From an uncultured Clostridia bacterium (GTDB taxonomy: Bacteria; Bacillota; Clostridia; TANB77; CAG-508): a stretch of DNA of 64,000 nt. Shown here piece after piece: positions 56,408 to 64,000 of this stretch (positions are counted from its first letter, which is position 1; every line of letters begins with the position of its first letter). The notes under the pieces were generated by a model, which ran no database searches, had not been told where the DNA came from, and was given only the letters and a program-made list of their open reading frames with translations. The stretch is from contig CAKPCL010000004.1 in assembly GCA_934141605.1 (NCBI GenBank), forward strand, positions 1-64,000, read 5' to 3'. The position numbers were made by a program, and so were the translations under genes.

Positions 56408-56878
56408 TTATAATAATTTTTCTACTCCTGAAGTAGATAATACTTTTTTATAATTTTTAGCAATACTGCTAACATCTTCATAAACTTCATTAATATCATA
56501 ACAGTCTATAATTTTTACTTCATTGTTTTTTATCCAATTATTAATATTTTTATTAATAGTATTTATATAATTTTCTTTACCTTTTATAAATATTATTGTT
56601 TCTTTTCCATTTTCATTTGCATTTTTTATTTCTTTAAATTTACTTACATCATCATTTTTCCAATCAATTTTTGTTATCTTATTTTTTTCTTCTTCATTTA
56701 AATTTATTCTTGATAATAGTTTGTCTACTGTACCATTTAAATCATTTTCTGTCATTATTATAACATTGTTGTCTTTCTTTAAATTTTCATTAATATAAGG
56801 TAAACTTATCATTTCAAAATGATAATCACTTGCGAAAAATAAGCATAATTTTTCTTCATTTTTACTCTCTTTTACCAT
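56408..56878 (-). CDS. Hypothetical protein
   Basis: The likely start is ATG 56878 (MVKESKNEEKLCLFF) behind AAAGGG with an 11-nt spacer; an ATG 54 nt upstream has no ribosome binding site. The product is 156 aa, alpha/beta, with no signal peptide. LFFASDYHFEMISLPYINEN and TIIFIKGKENYINTI suggest a Rossmann-like fold, but I recognise no family. It may share an operon with the pyrophosphorylase gene 88 nt downstream. Confidence 0.7.
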   Translation of the reverse strand: MVKESKNEEKLCLFFASDYHFEMISLPYINENLKKDNNVIIMTENDLNGTVDKLLSRINLNEEEKNKITKIDWKNDDVSKFKEIKNANENGKETIIFIKGKENYINTINKNINNWIKNNEVKIIDCYDINEVYEDVSSIAKNYKKVLSTSGVEKLL

Positions 56879-57112
56879 TAAAAAACCAACCCTTTCAATT
56901 TCATAAAGAAATCTTTTTTCTTTAGAATACATTTAATTTTTAATACTGGTAAATTTTACCATTTTTAGAAAAATATGTCAATAATATTTCAAAAATATTT
57001 CAGAAATATTTCAGATTTTTTGTTAACGCTAATTATAATGTATAAATTTATATAAATTGTAAATAATTAATTTAAAGAATAATTTTCAAATAAAGTTTTT
57101 TGGAGGTAACTT

Positions 57113-57778
57113 ATGAAAAAATTTTTAAATAAAATGAAAAATTCCAAAATAGGTATTTTTATGATTTTAATTTTATTATTATTTTTATATACAACAGTAT
57201 GTGCAATTTCATATGTTAGTGCGGTTTCTACTGATATTAGTAATAGTGTTTTCAGATTACATGTTATTGCCAATAGTAATAGTGATGAAGATCAAAATTT
57301 AAAATACAAAGTAAGAGACAATTTATTAGCTTATATGAACAATATCTGCAGTAATTGCTCTTCTAAAGAAGAAGCTATAAATATAGTTTCTGAACATCAA
57401 GAAGAATTCAGACAAGTGGCTTTAGAAACAATTAAAAATGAAGGATTTTCTTATGATGTAAAAATAGAAATTGGAAATTTTGAATTTCCAACAAAACAAT
57501 ATGGTGATATTTCCCTACCTGCAGGTTTATATGATGCCTTAAAAGTAGAAATAGGAAAAGCTGAAGGTAGAAATTGGTGGTGTGTAATGTTCCCTTCTTT
57601 ATGTTTTGTTGACATTTCTTCTGGAATTGTACCTGAAGAATCTAAAGAAGATTTACAAAATGTTTTATCTAATGAGGAATATGCTATAATATCTAATACT
57701 TCTAATAAAGGTATTAAATTTAAATTTAAGCTACTAGAATTTTTCGCAACTAATAATTTAATAGCATCAAAAAATTAA
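57113..57778 (+). CDS. spoIIR: Stage II sporulation protein R
   Basis: This 221-aa protein has an N-terminal membrane/signal segment (13-33) and the SpoIIR domain: FRLHVIANSNSDEDQNLKYK, LPAGLYDALKVEIGKAEGRN and WWCVMFPSLCFVD. In Bacillus it is made in the forespore under sigma-F and triggers processing of pro-sigma-E in the mother cell. TTGGAGGT precedes the ATG. It lies upstream of murA, as in several Clostridia. Confidence 0.93.
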   Translation: MKKFLNKMKNSKIGIFMILILLLFLYTTVCAISYVSAVSTDISNSVFRLHVIANSNSDEDQNLKYKVRDNLLAYMNNICSNCSSKEEAINIVSEHQEEFRQVALETIKNEGFSYDVKIEIGNFEFPTKQYGDISLPAGLYDALKVEIGKAEGRNWWCVMFPSLCFVDISSGIVPEESKEDLQNVLSNEEYAIISNTSNKGIKFKFKLLEFFATNNLIASKN

Positions 57779-57792
57779 GTTAAGCTAAACAC

Positions 57793-57821
57793 TTGCAATA
57801 CTTTACTCTTTATGGTATATT
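57793..57821 (+). promoter_or_regulatory. Promoter of murA
   Basis: TTGCAA (57793-57798) and TATATT (57816-57821) have a 17-nt spacer. It lies between spoIIR and murA, so murA does not depend on the sporulation promoter. Confidence 0.7.
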
Positions 57822-57855
57822 TTAAGCAATATAATATTACTCGGGAGGAATTCAA

Positions 57856-59115
57856 TTGGAAAAATTACTAATAACAGGACCAACACCATTAAAAGGTGAA
57901 GTAGAAATAAGTGGAGCAAAAAATGCAGCGGTAGCAATTTTACCAGCTACATTATTAATAGATGGAGTTTGTACAATAAATAATATTCCTAATATAAGTG
58001 ATGTACAAATTTTGTGTAAAATATTAGAAGAAATGGGAGCAAAAATAGTTTGGAATACTCCAAATGAAATTACAATAGATACAAGAAATATAAAAACAAC
58101 TCAGGCACCTTTAGATTTAACTAGCAAATTTAGAGCATCTTATTATCTTATAGGATCAATGCTTGGAAGAGCCGGTGAAATAAAAGTTGGTATGCCTGGT
58201 GGTTGTAAATTAGGAGCAAGACCTATTGACCAACACATAAAAGGTTTTGAATTATTAGGAGCAACTGTTGAAATAGAAAAAGGAATAATATCAGCTAAAG
58301 CAAATTGTTTAACAGGAACTTCTATATATATGGATGTTGTCTCTGTTGGAGCTACAATAAATGTAATGTTAGCAAGTGTACTTGCAAAAGGAACAACTAT
58401 CATTGACAATGCTGCAAAAGAACCTCATATAGTTGATGTTGCGAACTTTTTAAACACAATGGGAGCTGATATAAGAGGTGCCGGAACAGATGTTATAAAA
58501 ATTAACGGGGTAGAAAAATTACATGGTAACGCAACATATTCAGTAGTTCCAGATCAAATAGAAGCAGGTACTTTCATGTTAGCAGCGATAGCTTCTAAAG
58601 GTGATTTATTAATAAAAAATTGTATCACAAAACATTTAGAATGTATAACAGCTAAAATATTAGAAATTGGTGGAAATGTAGAAGATTACGGTGATAGCAT
58701 ACGAGTTTGGTATAGCAAGAGACCTAACAAAGCCATAATAAAAACATTACCTTACCCTGGATTTCCAACAGATTTGCAACCTCAAATGGGCGTTGTTTTA
58801 TCAACTGCAAGCGGAACCAGTATTATAAATGAAAGTATTTGGGAATCAAGATTTCAATACACTGCAGAACTAAACAAAATGGGAGCAAAAATAACATCTC
58901 AAGGAAAATCAGCAATATTCGAGGGTGTTGATGAACTTTTCGGAGCGCCTGTATATTCAACAGATTTAAGAGCTGGAGCAGCCTTAATAGTTGCTGGTGT
59001 TTCTGCAAATGGTACTACTGAAGTCTACAATCTAGAACATATAGATAGAGGATACGAAAATATAGAAGAAAAATTCAGAAAAATAGGTGCAAATATACAA
59101 AGAATAAAAGAATAA
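57856..59115 (+). CDS. murA: UDP-N-acetylglucosamine 1-carboxyvinyltransferase
   Basis: This 419-aa EPSP-synthase-fold enzyme carries out the first committed step of peptidoglycan synthesis. ISGAKNAAVAILPA (18-31) is the UDP-GlcNAc site, and GMPGGCKLGARPIDQHIKG carries the catalytic Cys117, the fosfomycin target. The start is TTG, 7 nt after GGGAGGAA. It ends in a short direct repeat of AATAAAAG (59111-59128). Confidence 0.95.
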   Translation: MEKLLITGPTPLKGEVEISGAKNAAVAILPATLLIDGVCTINNIPNISDVQILCKILEEMGAKIVWNTPNEITIDTRNIKTTQAPLDLTSKFRASYYLIGSMLGRAGEIKVGMPGGCKLGARPIDQHIKGFELLGATVEIEKGIISAKANCLTGTSIYMDVVSVGATINVMLASVLAKGTTIIDNAAKEPHIVDVANFLNTMGADIRGAGTDVIKINGVEKLHGNATYSVVPDQIEAGTFMLAAIASKGDLLIKNCITKHLECITAKILEIGGNVEDYGDSIRVWYSKRPNKAIIKTLPYPGFPTDLQPQMGVVLSTASGTSIINESIWESRFQYTAELNKMGAKITSQGKSAIFEGVDELFGAPVYSTDLRAGAALIVAGVSANGTTEVYNLEHIDRGYENIEEKFRKIGANIQRIKE

Positions 59116-59155
59116 AAGAATAAAAGAATTTAAAATCAGCAAAGGAAGAAATAAA

Positions 59156-59944
59156 ATGTTAAATTTTTGTAGCTTATACAGTGGAAGTAGTGGGAACAGT
59201 TTATTTGTAGAATCAGAAAATACCAAATTATTAATTGATGCAGGAGTTAGCAGTAAAAAAATAGAATCAGCATTAACAAATTTAAATATTGACCCTTCAT
59301 CAATAAATGGAATATTAATAACACATGAACATTCTGATCATGTACAAGGTTTAGGAACATTTGCAAAAAAATTCAATTTACCTGTATTTGTAAATCAAAA
59401 AACACTAGATGCAATGCCAAAACAAAAAGAAAAAATTCCAGAACAAAATATAAAAAAATTCAAAATTGAAGAAAAATTTGAAATTGGAGACCTTCAAATA
59501 AAACCATTTTCAATACCACATGATGCCGCAAATCCATGCGGTTTCAATGTATTCAAAGATAATAAAAAAATTAGTATCGCAACAGATATTGGACATATGA
59601 CAAACGGAGTTTTAAAAAATTTAGAAGATAGCATTTTTGTTTTATTAGAATCAAATTATGACCCAGAAGTTCTAAAATTTTCTAGATACCCTTACATATT
59701 AAAATCAAGAATTGCAGGACCAACTGGTCATCTATCTAATGAATCAGCAGGTAAAACAATATCACATCTTTTAAACTCAGGTCTACAACAAGCCATGCTT
59801 GGACATCTAAGTAAAGAAAGCAATTTTCCAGAATTAGCTTACAAAACAGTTGTAGATGAAATAATATCAAGTAACTATAACGAAGAATCTTTAAAATTAA
59901 GTGTAGCAAGTAGAGATATTCCCGGAAATATCATCTCATTTTAA
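59156..59944 (+). CDS. MBL-fold hydrolase, WalJ/YycJ-like
   Basis: This 262-aa protein has GSSGNSLFVESENTKLLIDA at the N-terminus, the metal motif THEHSDHVQGL (about 58-68), ATDIGHMTNG and LLESNYDP. This set is typical of the YycJ/WalJ family, linked in Bacillus to coordination of cell division with replication and DNA repair. The ribosome binding site is AAGGAAG. It is followed by rlmH, as in the walRK-walJ ... rlmH order of many Firmicutes. Confidence 0.88.
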   Translation: MLNFCSLYSGSSGNSLFVESENTKLLIDAGVSSKKIESALTNLNIDPSSINGILITHEHSDHVQGLGTFAKKFNLPVFVNQKTLDAMPKQKEKIPEQNIKKFKIEEKFEIGDLQIKPFSIPHDAANPCGFNVFKDNKKISIATDIGHMTNGVLKNLEDSIFVLLESNYDPEVLKFSRYPYILKSRIAGPTGHLSNESAGKTISHLLNSGLQQAMLGHLSKESNFPELAYKTVVDEIISSNYNEESLKLSVASRDIPGNIISF

Positions 59945-59946
59945 AA

Positions 59947-60007
59947 TGTCCAAACGGGACGGTTCTAAATGGACATTTTGTCCATTTAGAACCGTCCCAT
60001 TTGGACA
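59947..60007. repeat. Long perfect palindrome of the GGGACGGTTC type
   Basis: Arms of 29 nt (59947-59975 and 59979-60007) pair around TTT with a single G-U position. The core is GGGACGGTTCTAAATGGAC. It lies between the walJ-like gene and rlmH, ending 18 bp before the rlmH ribosome binding site. GGGACGGTTC palindromes are recurrent extragenic repeats in Clostridia (from memory). Confidence 0.85.
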
Positions 60008-60032
60008 CCATTTGGACAAAAAGGAGTAAAAA

Positions 60033-60512
60033 ATGTTAACAATAAATATAATATGTATTGGAAAAATTAAAGAAAAATTTTTTAAAGATGCAATTGATGA
60101 ATATTCAAAAAGATTATCTAAATATTGTAAATTAAATATTTTAGAACTTCCTGATGAAAAAATTCCTGATAAAATAAATGAAAATATTCAAAATGACATT
60201 AAAACAAAAGAATGTGATAATATTATAAATCACATAAAAAAAGATTCTTATGTAATTTGTTTAGATTTAACCGGTAAAGAATTATCTTCAGAGGATTTTT
60301 CTAAAAATATTGAAAATATATCTATGGAGTCAAGCCAAATCACTTTTATAATAGGTGGTTCTTTAGGTTTAACTCAAAAAATTTTAAATATTGCAAACCA
60401 AAAAATATGCTTTTCTAAAATGACTTTTCCTCATCAATTAATAAGAATATTCTTATTAGAGCAAATTTTTAGAGCTTTTAAAATATCTAATGGTGAAACT
60501 TATCATAGGTAA
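60033..60512 (+). CDS. rlmH: 23S rRNA (pseudouridine1915-N3)-methyltransferase
   Basis: This 159-aa SPOUT methyltransferase has FIIGGSLGLTQKIL (the SAM-binding knot, about 106-119) and the C-terminal signature LIRIFLLEQIFRAFKISNGE then YHR. It methylates pseudouridine 1915 of the 23S rRNA. The GGAG site is preceded by the long palindrome. Confidence 0.95.
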   Translation: MLTINIICIGKIKEKFFKDAIDEYSKRLSKYCKLNILELPDEKIPDKINENIQNDIKTKECDNIINHIKKDSYVICLDLTGKELSSEDFSKNIENISMESSQITFIIGGSLGLTQKILNIANQKICFSKMTFPHQLIRIFLLEQIFRAFKISNGETYHR

Positions 60513-60524
60513 ATTTATTTTGGA

Positions 60525-60657
60525 TTGTAGGGAAAATACTTTTATGAATATCTATGAAAGAAAATATTATGTGGGACGACACTTATACTAAAACTTTCAA
60601 GTAATTTTATCAAATATATTTTGGGGGGAATATGATGATATAATACTTTCCCTACAA
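60525..60657. repeat. MITE-like element with terminal inverted repeats
   Basis: TTGTAGGGAAAATA (60525-60538) and its inverse TA-TTTCCCTACAA (60644-60657; the right copy has G in place of one A) bound a 133-bp AT-rich segment without coding capacity. It fills most of the rlmH-spmB gap. The 60658-60822 remainder shows nothing definite. Confidence 0.5.
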
Positions 60658-60822
60658 ATTTAAAAACATTATTAAATTTTATTATTGATTTTTTTTAGAA
60701 TTATGATTGCTAGTATTTTAGTAATCATTTTTCTGACTATAAAAAAAATTGATATAAATAAAACGAATATTAAAATCATGGTTACATTTTACAACACTTT
60801 CCATAAAAAGTCAACAAGAAAA

Positions 60823-61350
60823 TTACGACAAAAATCGACAAATGGCAACGCTTGTAACTATTCCAACAAAATCTGCAATTAAAGATGCCCATAAAACAAA
60901 TCTTGTCTTTTTTATTCCCACACTACTTGTATAAACAGCAATCGTGTAAATTGTAGTTTCAGTAGATCCCATAATAACAGACGCAATTAATCCAATATTA
61001 CTATCAACTCCAAATTTATTCATAATATCTGTTGCAACAGCAATTGAACTACTACCAGAAATCGGTCTAATTAAAGCCAATGGTAATATTTCAGTTGGAA
61101 AATTAACTAAATTTAGAATTGGTGTTAAAAAATTACTAATTAAATCAATAATTCCTGAACTTCTTAAAGCCCCTATTGCAACAAATAATCCTACTAAAGT
61201 AGGAAAAATATTAAAAACAACACTTATTCCCTCTTTTGCTCCATCTAAAAATATATCAAAAATTTTTTTTCTTTCTATAATACCATAGGAAACAATAATA
61301 ATTATCATTAATGGCATTGCTATATTTGAAAAATATTCTATAATCTTCAT
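60823..61350 (-). CDS. spmB: Spore maturation protein B
   Basis: This 175-aa membrane protein of the nucleoside-recognition (Gate) fold has GAKEGISVVFNIFPTLVGLF and IRPISGSSSIAVATDIM. It acts with SpmA in core dehydration during spore formation. Its ATG is 9 nt after the spmA stop, so the genes are coupled. It is intact. Confidence 0.93.
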   Translation of the reverse strand: MKIIEYFSNIAMPLMIIIIVSYGIIERKKIFDIFLDGAKEGISVVFNIFPTLVGLFVAIGALRSSGIIDLISNFLTPILNLVNFPTEILPLALIRPISGSSSIAVATDIMNKFGVDSNIGLIASVIMGSTETTIYTIAVYTSSVGIKKTRFVLWASLIADFVGIVTSVAICRFLS

Positions 61351-61359
61351 TTTGAACTC

Positions 61360-61939
61360 CTATTTACCAAATTTTATAAATAACTTTGTTGCAGTAATTC
61401 CAGCTATAGCAGCACACACCGTCGCAATCCATACTGGCACAATAATAGATGTAGGATTTGTAGAACCCAAAGAATTTCTTATAGCAATAACGGTTGTAGG
61501 AATTATTTGTATTGACGCAGTATTTAACACTATAAAAGTTGCCATTTCATTTGTTAAAACCTTTTTATCCTCATTTTTTTCCTGCATTGATTTCATCGCT
61601 TTAATTCCGAAGAGGAGTCGCAGCATTTCCAAGTCCTAAAATATTAGCAACCATATTCATAGATATTTCATTATATATATTGCTATCCTTTTTTAAATTA
61701 GGAAATAATACTTTCATAATTGGAGATAAAATTTTAGTAATTTTTTGCATAGCAGATGTTTTAGCAGCAATCTGCATTATCCCACTCCATAAGCACATTG
61801 TGCCAACCAAAGTTATACATAAATTAACAGCTGTATTTGTACTTTCAAATATAGATGTATTTAATTCTTTAAGATTTCCAGAAAAAAAAGCAAAAATAAT
61901 AGATACTATTATAAATACGGGCCAAATTGTATTTAGCAT
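61360..61939 (-). CDS. spmA: Spore maturation protein A, requires +1 frameshift at CGGA
   Basis: ATG 61939 (MLNTIWPVFIIVSIIFAFF) aligns with the B. subtilis SpmA start. The zero frame reads ILGLGNAATPL, then CGG (61607-61609), AAT, TAA. The +1 frame reads GIKAMKSMQEKNEDKKVL and on to the normal C-terminus (NTASIQIIPTTVIAIRNS...). The combined protein, about 193 aa, matches SpmA in length, and the join restores the conserved ATP-(L/F)-G-I-K-A-M. SpmB follows immediately. This is a second conserved chromosomal gene split at CGGA. Confidence 0.88.
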
Positions 61940-62072
61940 TAACATCACCAATACAATTTTATTATTTATTTATTTTTTTATTACATTTCAATTGACCAAA
62001 TTTAGTATTTATGATATATTTAATGTATATTATTAATAGGTATTGTAAAAAGTAACATTAAGGAGGAAAAAC

Positions 62073-62330
62073 ATGAAAGCTACTGGAATTATAAGAAGAG
62101 TTGACGAACTAGGAAGAGTTGTTATTCCTATAGAAATCAGAAACCAATTTAATATCATAGAAAAAGATCCAATTGAAATATATGTAGATGATTCTTCAAT
62201 AATCTTAAAAAAATATGAACCTAACTGTGTTTTTTGTGGTAGTACAGAAAATTTAGTAGAATATAAAAATAAATTAGTTTGTGAAAAATGCTCAAAAGAA
62301 CTAAATATATTACATGAAAAATCAAAATAA
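62073..62330 (+). CDS. abrB: AbrB-family transition-state regulator
   Basis: This 85-aa protein has an N-terminal swapped-hairpin DNA-binding domain (MKATGIIRRVDELGRVVIPI, about 1-50) and a C-terminal zinc ribbon with CVFCGS and CEKCSK. The N-terminus is that of AbrB/Abh. The Zn ribbon is common in clostridial members. It lies next to rsmI and the yabB-like gene, as in B. subtilis. AAGGAGG precedes the ATG. Confidence 0.92.
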   Translation: MKATGIIRRVDELGRVVIPIEIRNQFNIIEKDPIEIYVDDSSIILKKYEPNCVFCGSTENLVEYKNKLVCEKCSKELNILHEKSK

Positions 62331-62357
62331 AAAGAAGTATACACTTCTTTTTTTTTA
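62331..62357. terminator. Terminator between abrB and rsmI
   Basis: AAAGAAGT (62331-62338) and ACTTCTTT (62343-62350) with loop ATAC, followed by a T run. It lies between convergent genes. Confidence 0.85.
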
Positions 62358-63185
62358 AATAAATTTTTGATAAACCTCATTTTTATTTAAATTTCTATCT
62401 TTAGCAACTTTTTTTATAATTTCTTTTTTACTAAATCCTTGACTTTCATAAAACTTATAATGGTCCTCTATACTTAAATTATTTAATTCATTTTCCTCAA
62501 CTAAATTACTATTTCCTTCTATAATTAAAACAATTTCACCTTTTATTCCTTGTGTTTTTTCAATTAAATCATCAATATTTCCTCGTATAAATTCTTCATG
62601 AATTTTTGTAATTTCCCTTGCTAAAACAATTTTTCTATCCTGATTTAATATTTGCTTTAAATCTCTTAGAGTAGTTTCAAGTTTGTGTGGAGCTTCATAA
62701 ATTATTACTGTTTTATTAGATTTTTCTATTTCTTCCAACTTATTTTTTCTTAATTTTTTATTTAATGGTAAAAAACCTAAAAAAGCAAATTCCTTTGTAT
62801 CAATTCCTGAACAAATTAAAGAATTAATCATTGCACATGCCCCTGGAATTGGAACTATATTTATTTCTAGTTCTATACATTTTTTTATAATTTCTTCTCC
62901 AGGATCACAAATCCCAGGAGTACCAGCATCAGAAACCAGCGCTATATTTTTACCTTCCATTAATTTTTCTATTAAAACATCTGATTTTACATCTTCATTA
63001 TGCCTATGATAACTAATTAAAGATTTAGATATTTCAAAATGATTTAATAACTTTAATGTATTCCTTGTATCTTCTGCTGCAATTAAATCCACTTCTTTTA
63101 AAATTCTTATTGCTCTTAATGTAATATCTTCTAAATTTCCAATAGGTGTTGCAACAATATATAATGTTCCATTTTTATTTTCCAT
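62355..63185 (-). CDS. rsmI: 16S rRNA (cytidine1402-2'-O)-methyltransferase
   Basis: This 276-aa tetrapyrrole-methylase-fold enzyme has TLYIVATPIGNLEDITLRAI at the N-terminus, AAEDTRNT, SYHRHNE, SDAGTPGICDPG and IPGACAMINSLICSG. All are hallmarks of RsmI. It starts 18 nt after the trmN6-like gene, in one operon. Confidence 0.95.
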   Translation of the reverse strand: MENKNGTLYIVATPIGNLEDITLRAIRILKEVDLIAAEDTRNTLKLLNHFEISKSLISYHRHNEDVKSDVLIEKLMEGKNIALVSDAGTPGICDPGEEIIKKCIELEINIVPIPGACAMINSLICSGIDTKEFAFLGFLPLNKKLRKNKLEEIEKSNKTVIIYEAPHKLETTLRDLKQILNQDRKIVLAREITKIHEEFIRGNIDDLIEKTQGIKGEIVLIIEGNSNLVEENELNNLSIEDHYKFYESQGFSKKEIIKKVAKDRNLNKNEVYQKFI

Positions 63186-63203
63186 TTTAAATCAATTAAC
63201 CTC

Positions 63204-63947
63204 CTACATTTTATTATATATTTTTAATATTTCATCAGTATATGAACCATCATTTTTATAAATATATAAATTTTCTCTAAATTTTAAATACTCTCCCCCA
63301 TTTTTTACTCCTTTTACCAAAACCATTTTAGGAGGATTTTTTTCATTTGAAAAAACCATTCTAATTTCTTTAGGTTCAATTTTATATTTTCTCATTAAAG
63401 AAAATATATCAACAAGTCTATCTGGTCTATGAACCATATAAAATTCCCCTTTACATTTTAAAAGCTTACTAGAAATCTTAATAAAATCTTCTAAATCCGC
63501 CAAAATTTCATGTCTTGAAATTAATTTTTTTTCTGCCTCATTTATAACTCCTGTATTCTGCTTTTTATATGGTGGATTTGTTACAATAACATCAAAAGAA
63601 TTCTTTTCTAAAACATTCTCTAAATTTAAAATATTTTCATTTATAACTTCAAATTTATTTTCTAAATTATTTAATTTAGCACTTCTACATGCCATATCAT
63701 ATACTTCTTCTTGTACTTCAACTCCAATAATTTTCTTTAACTCTGTTTTTTCACATAGTAAAATTGAAATAATGCCTGTACCTGTTCCTAAATCTAATAC
63801 CTTTGAATTTTTTTTAATATTTTTCGCAAAATCAGACAATAACACAGCATCTATCCCAAAACAAAATCCTTCTTCATTTTGAATTATCTTTAAATTATTA
63901 AATTCCAAATCGTCTATTCTTTCATTTTCTTTTAATTCTATATTCAT
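63204..63947 (-). CDS. tRNA1(Val) A37 N6-methyltransferase family protein (YabB-like)
   Basis: ATG 63947 (MNIELKENERIDDLEF) is 6 nt after AAAGGAAA; an ATG 42 nt upstream lacks a site. The 247-aa protein has GIDAVLLSDFA, motif I VLDLGTGTGIISILL and catalytic VTNPPYKKQ. It is predicted to methylate adenine N6 in tRNA. The order yabB-rsmI-(abrB) matches Bacillus. Confidence 0.9.
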   Translation of the reverse strand: MNIELKENERIDDLEFNNLKIIQNEEGFCFGIDAVLLSDFAKNIKKNSKVLDLGTGTGIISILLCEKTELKKIIGVEVQEEVYDMACRSAKLNNLENKFEVINENILNLENVLEKNSFDVIVTNPPYKKQNTGVINEAEKKLISRHEILADLEDFIKISSKLLKCKGEFYMVHRPDRLVDIFSLMRKYKIEPKEIRMVFSNEKNPPKMVLVKGVKNGGEYLKFRENLYIYKNDGSYTDEILKIYNKM

Positions 63948-64000
63948 CTTTTTTCCTTTTATTTTTAATGTTCTTTTATAATATATCATAAATTTAAATT

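Noticed and set aside
60685..60882. A 65-aa open frame on the plus strand
   Set aside because: It overlaps the end of spmB antisense, has no ribosome binding site, and its composition looks noncoding.

Overview
The window is very AT-rich DNA from a low-GC, endospore-forming Firmicute, most likely an uncultured gut-type member of Clostridia. The evidence is a sporulation and germination set (spoIIR, spmA/spmB, sleB/ypeB, an alpha/beta-type SASP), strong AGGAGG ribosome binding sites, AT-rich codon use and Bacillus-like synteny blocks (dnaX-ybaB-recR next to the SRP RNA; trmN6-like yabB - rsmI - abrB).

Layout. 1-6.2 kb: a NUDIX hydrolase cut by the window edge, an ECF sigma factor with its DUF4179 membrane partner, an RNA m5C methyltransferase, and a TetR-YhgE/Pip pair with a palindromic operator on the promoter. 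6.2-28.4 kb: accessory DNA. A 20-kb integrative element lies between two partial copies of the 3' half of an initiator tRNA gene (about 6.69 and 26.91 kb). It carries a tyrosine integrase, an excisionase-like protein, DnaC-like and replisome-organiser proteins, a relaxase broken by UGA, a restriction-modification-like island and a Hachiman (HamAB) system. The island has two DNA methyltransferases in one operon; an HNH protein, an SNF2 helicase, a second HNH-like protein, a DUF5655 nuclease, a HEPN-like protein and a KAP NTPase form another. An intact tRNA-fMet follows at 28.35 kb, in inverted orientation to the partial copies. 28.5-64 kb: mostly housekeeping genes: acyl-CoA ligase, Ca2+/Na+ exchanger, ZIP transporter, prfA, yhaON, DnaJ-like, ddl, murF, vanW-like, sleB/ypeB, a diacylglycerol glycosyltransferase, recR/ybaB/dnaX, ffs, tRNA-Arg(CCU), ttcA-like, phosphoglucomutase and UDP-sugar pyrophosphorylase, spoIIR, murA, walJ-like, rlmH, spmA/B, abrB, rsmI. 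It also holds an isolated VirD4-like coupling protein operon.

The most unusual signal concerns translation. Three unrelated genes (VirD4-like, the diacylglycerol glycosyltransferase and spmA) are each split by an apparent one-base insertion. In all three the insertion has the same form: the zero frame reaches a CGG codon followed by A, and moving to the +1 frame at that point reads GGA (Gly) at a conserved glycine. By eye I found only one other in-frame CGG codon in the window's genes. Indels from sequencing or decay would not be expected to fall on one tetranucleotide, so a genome-wide +1 frameshift, or quadruplet decoding, at CGGA is the leading hypothesis. Separately, two genes in the mobile element are interrupted by an in-frame UGA followed by coding sequence of the same protein.
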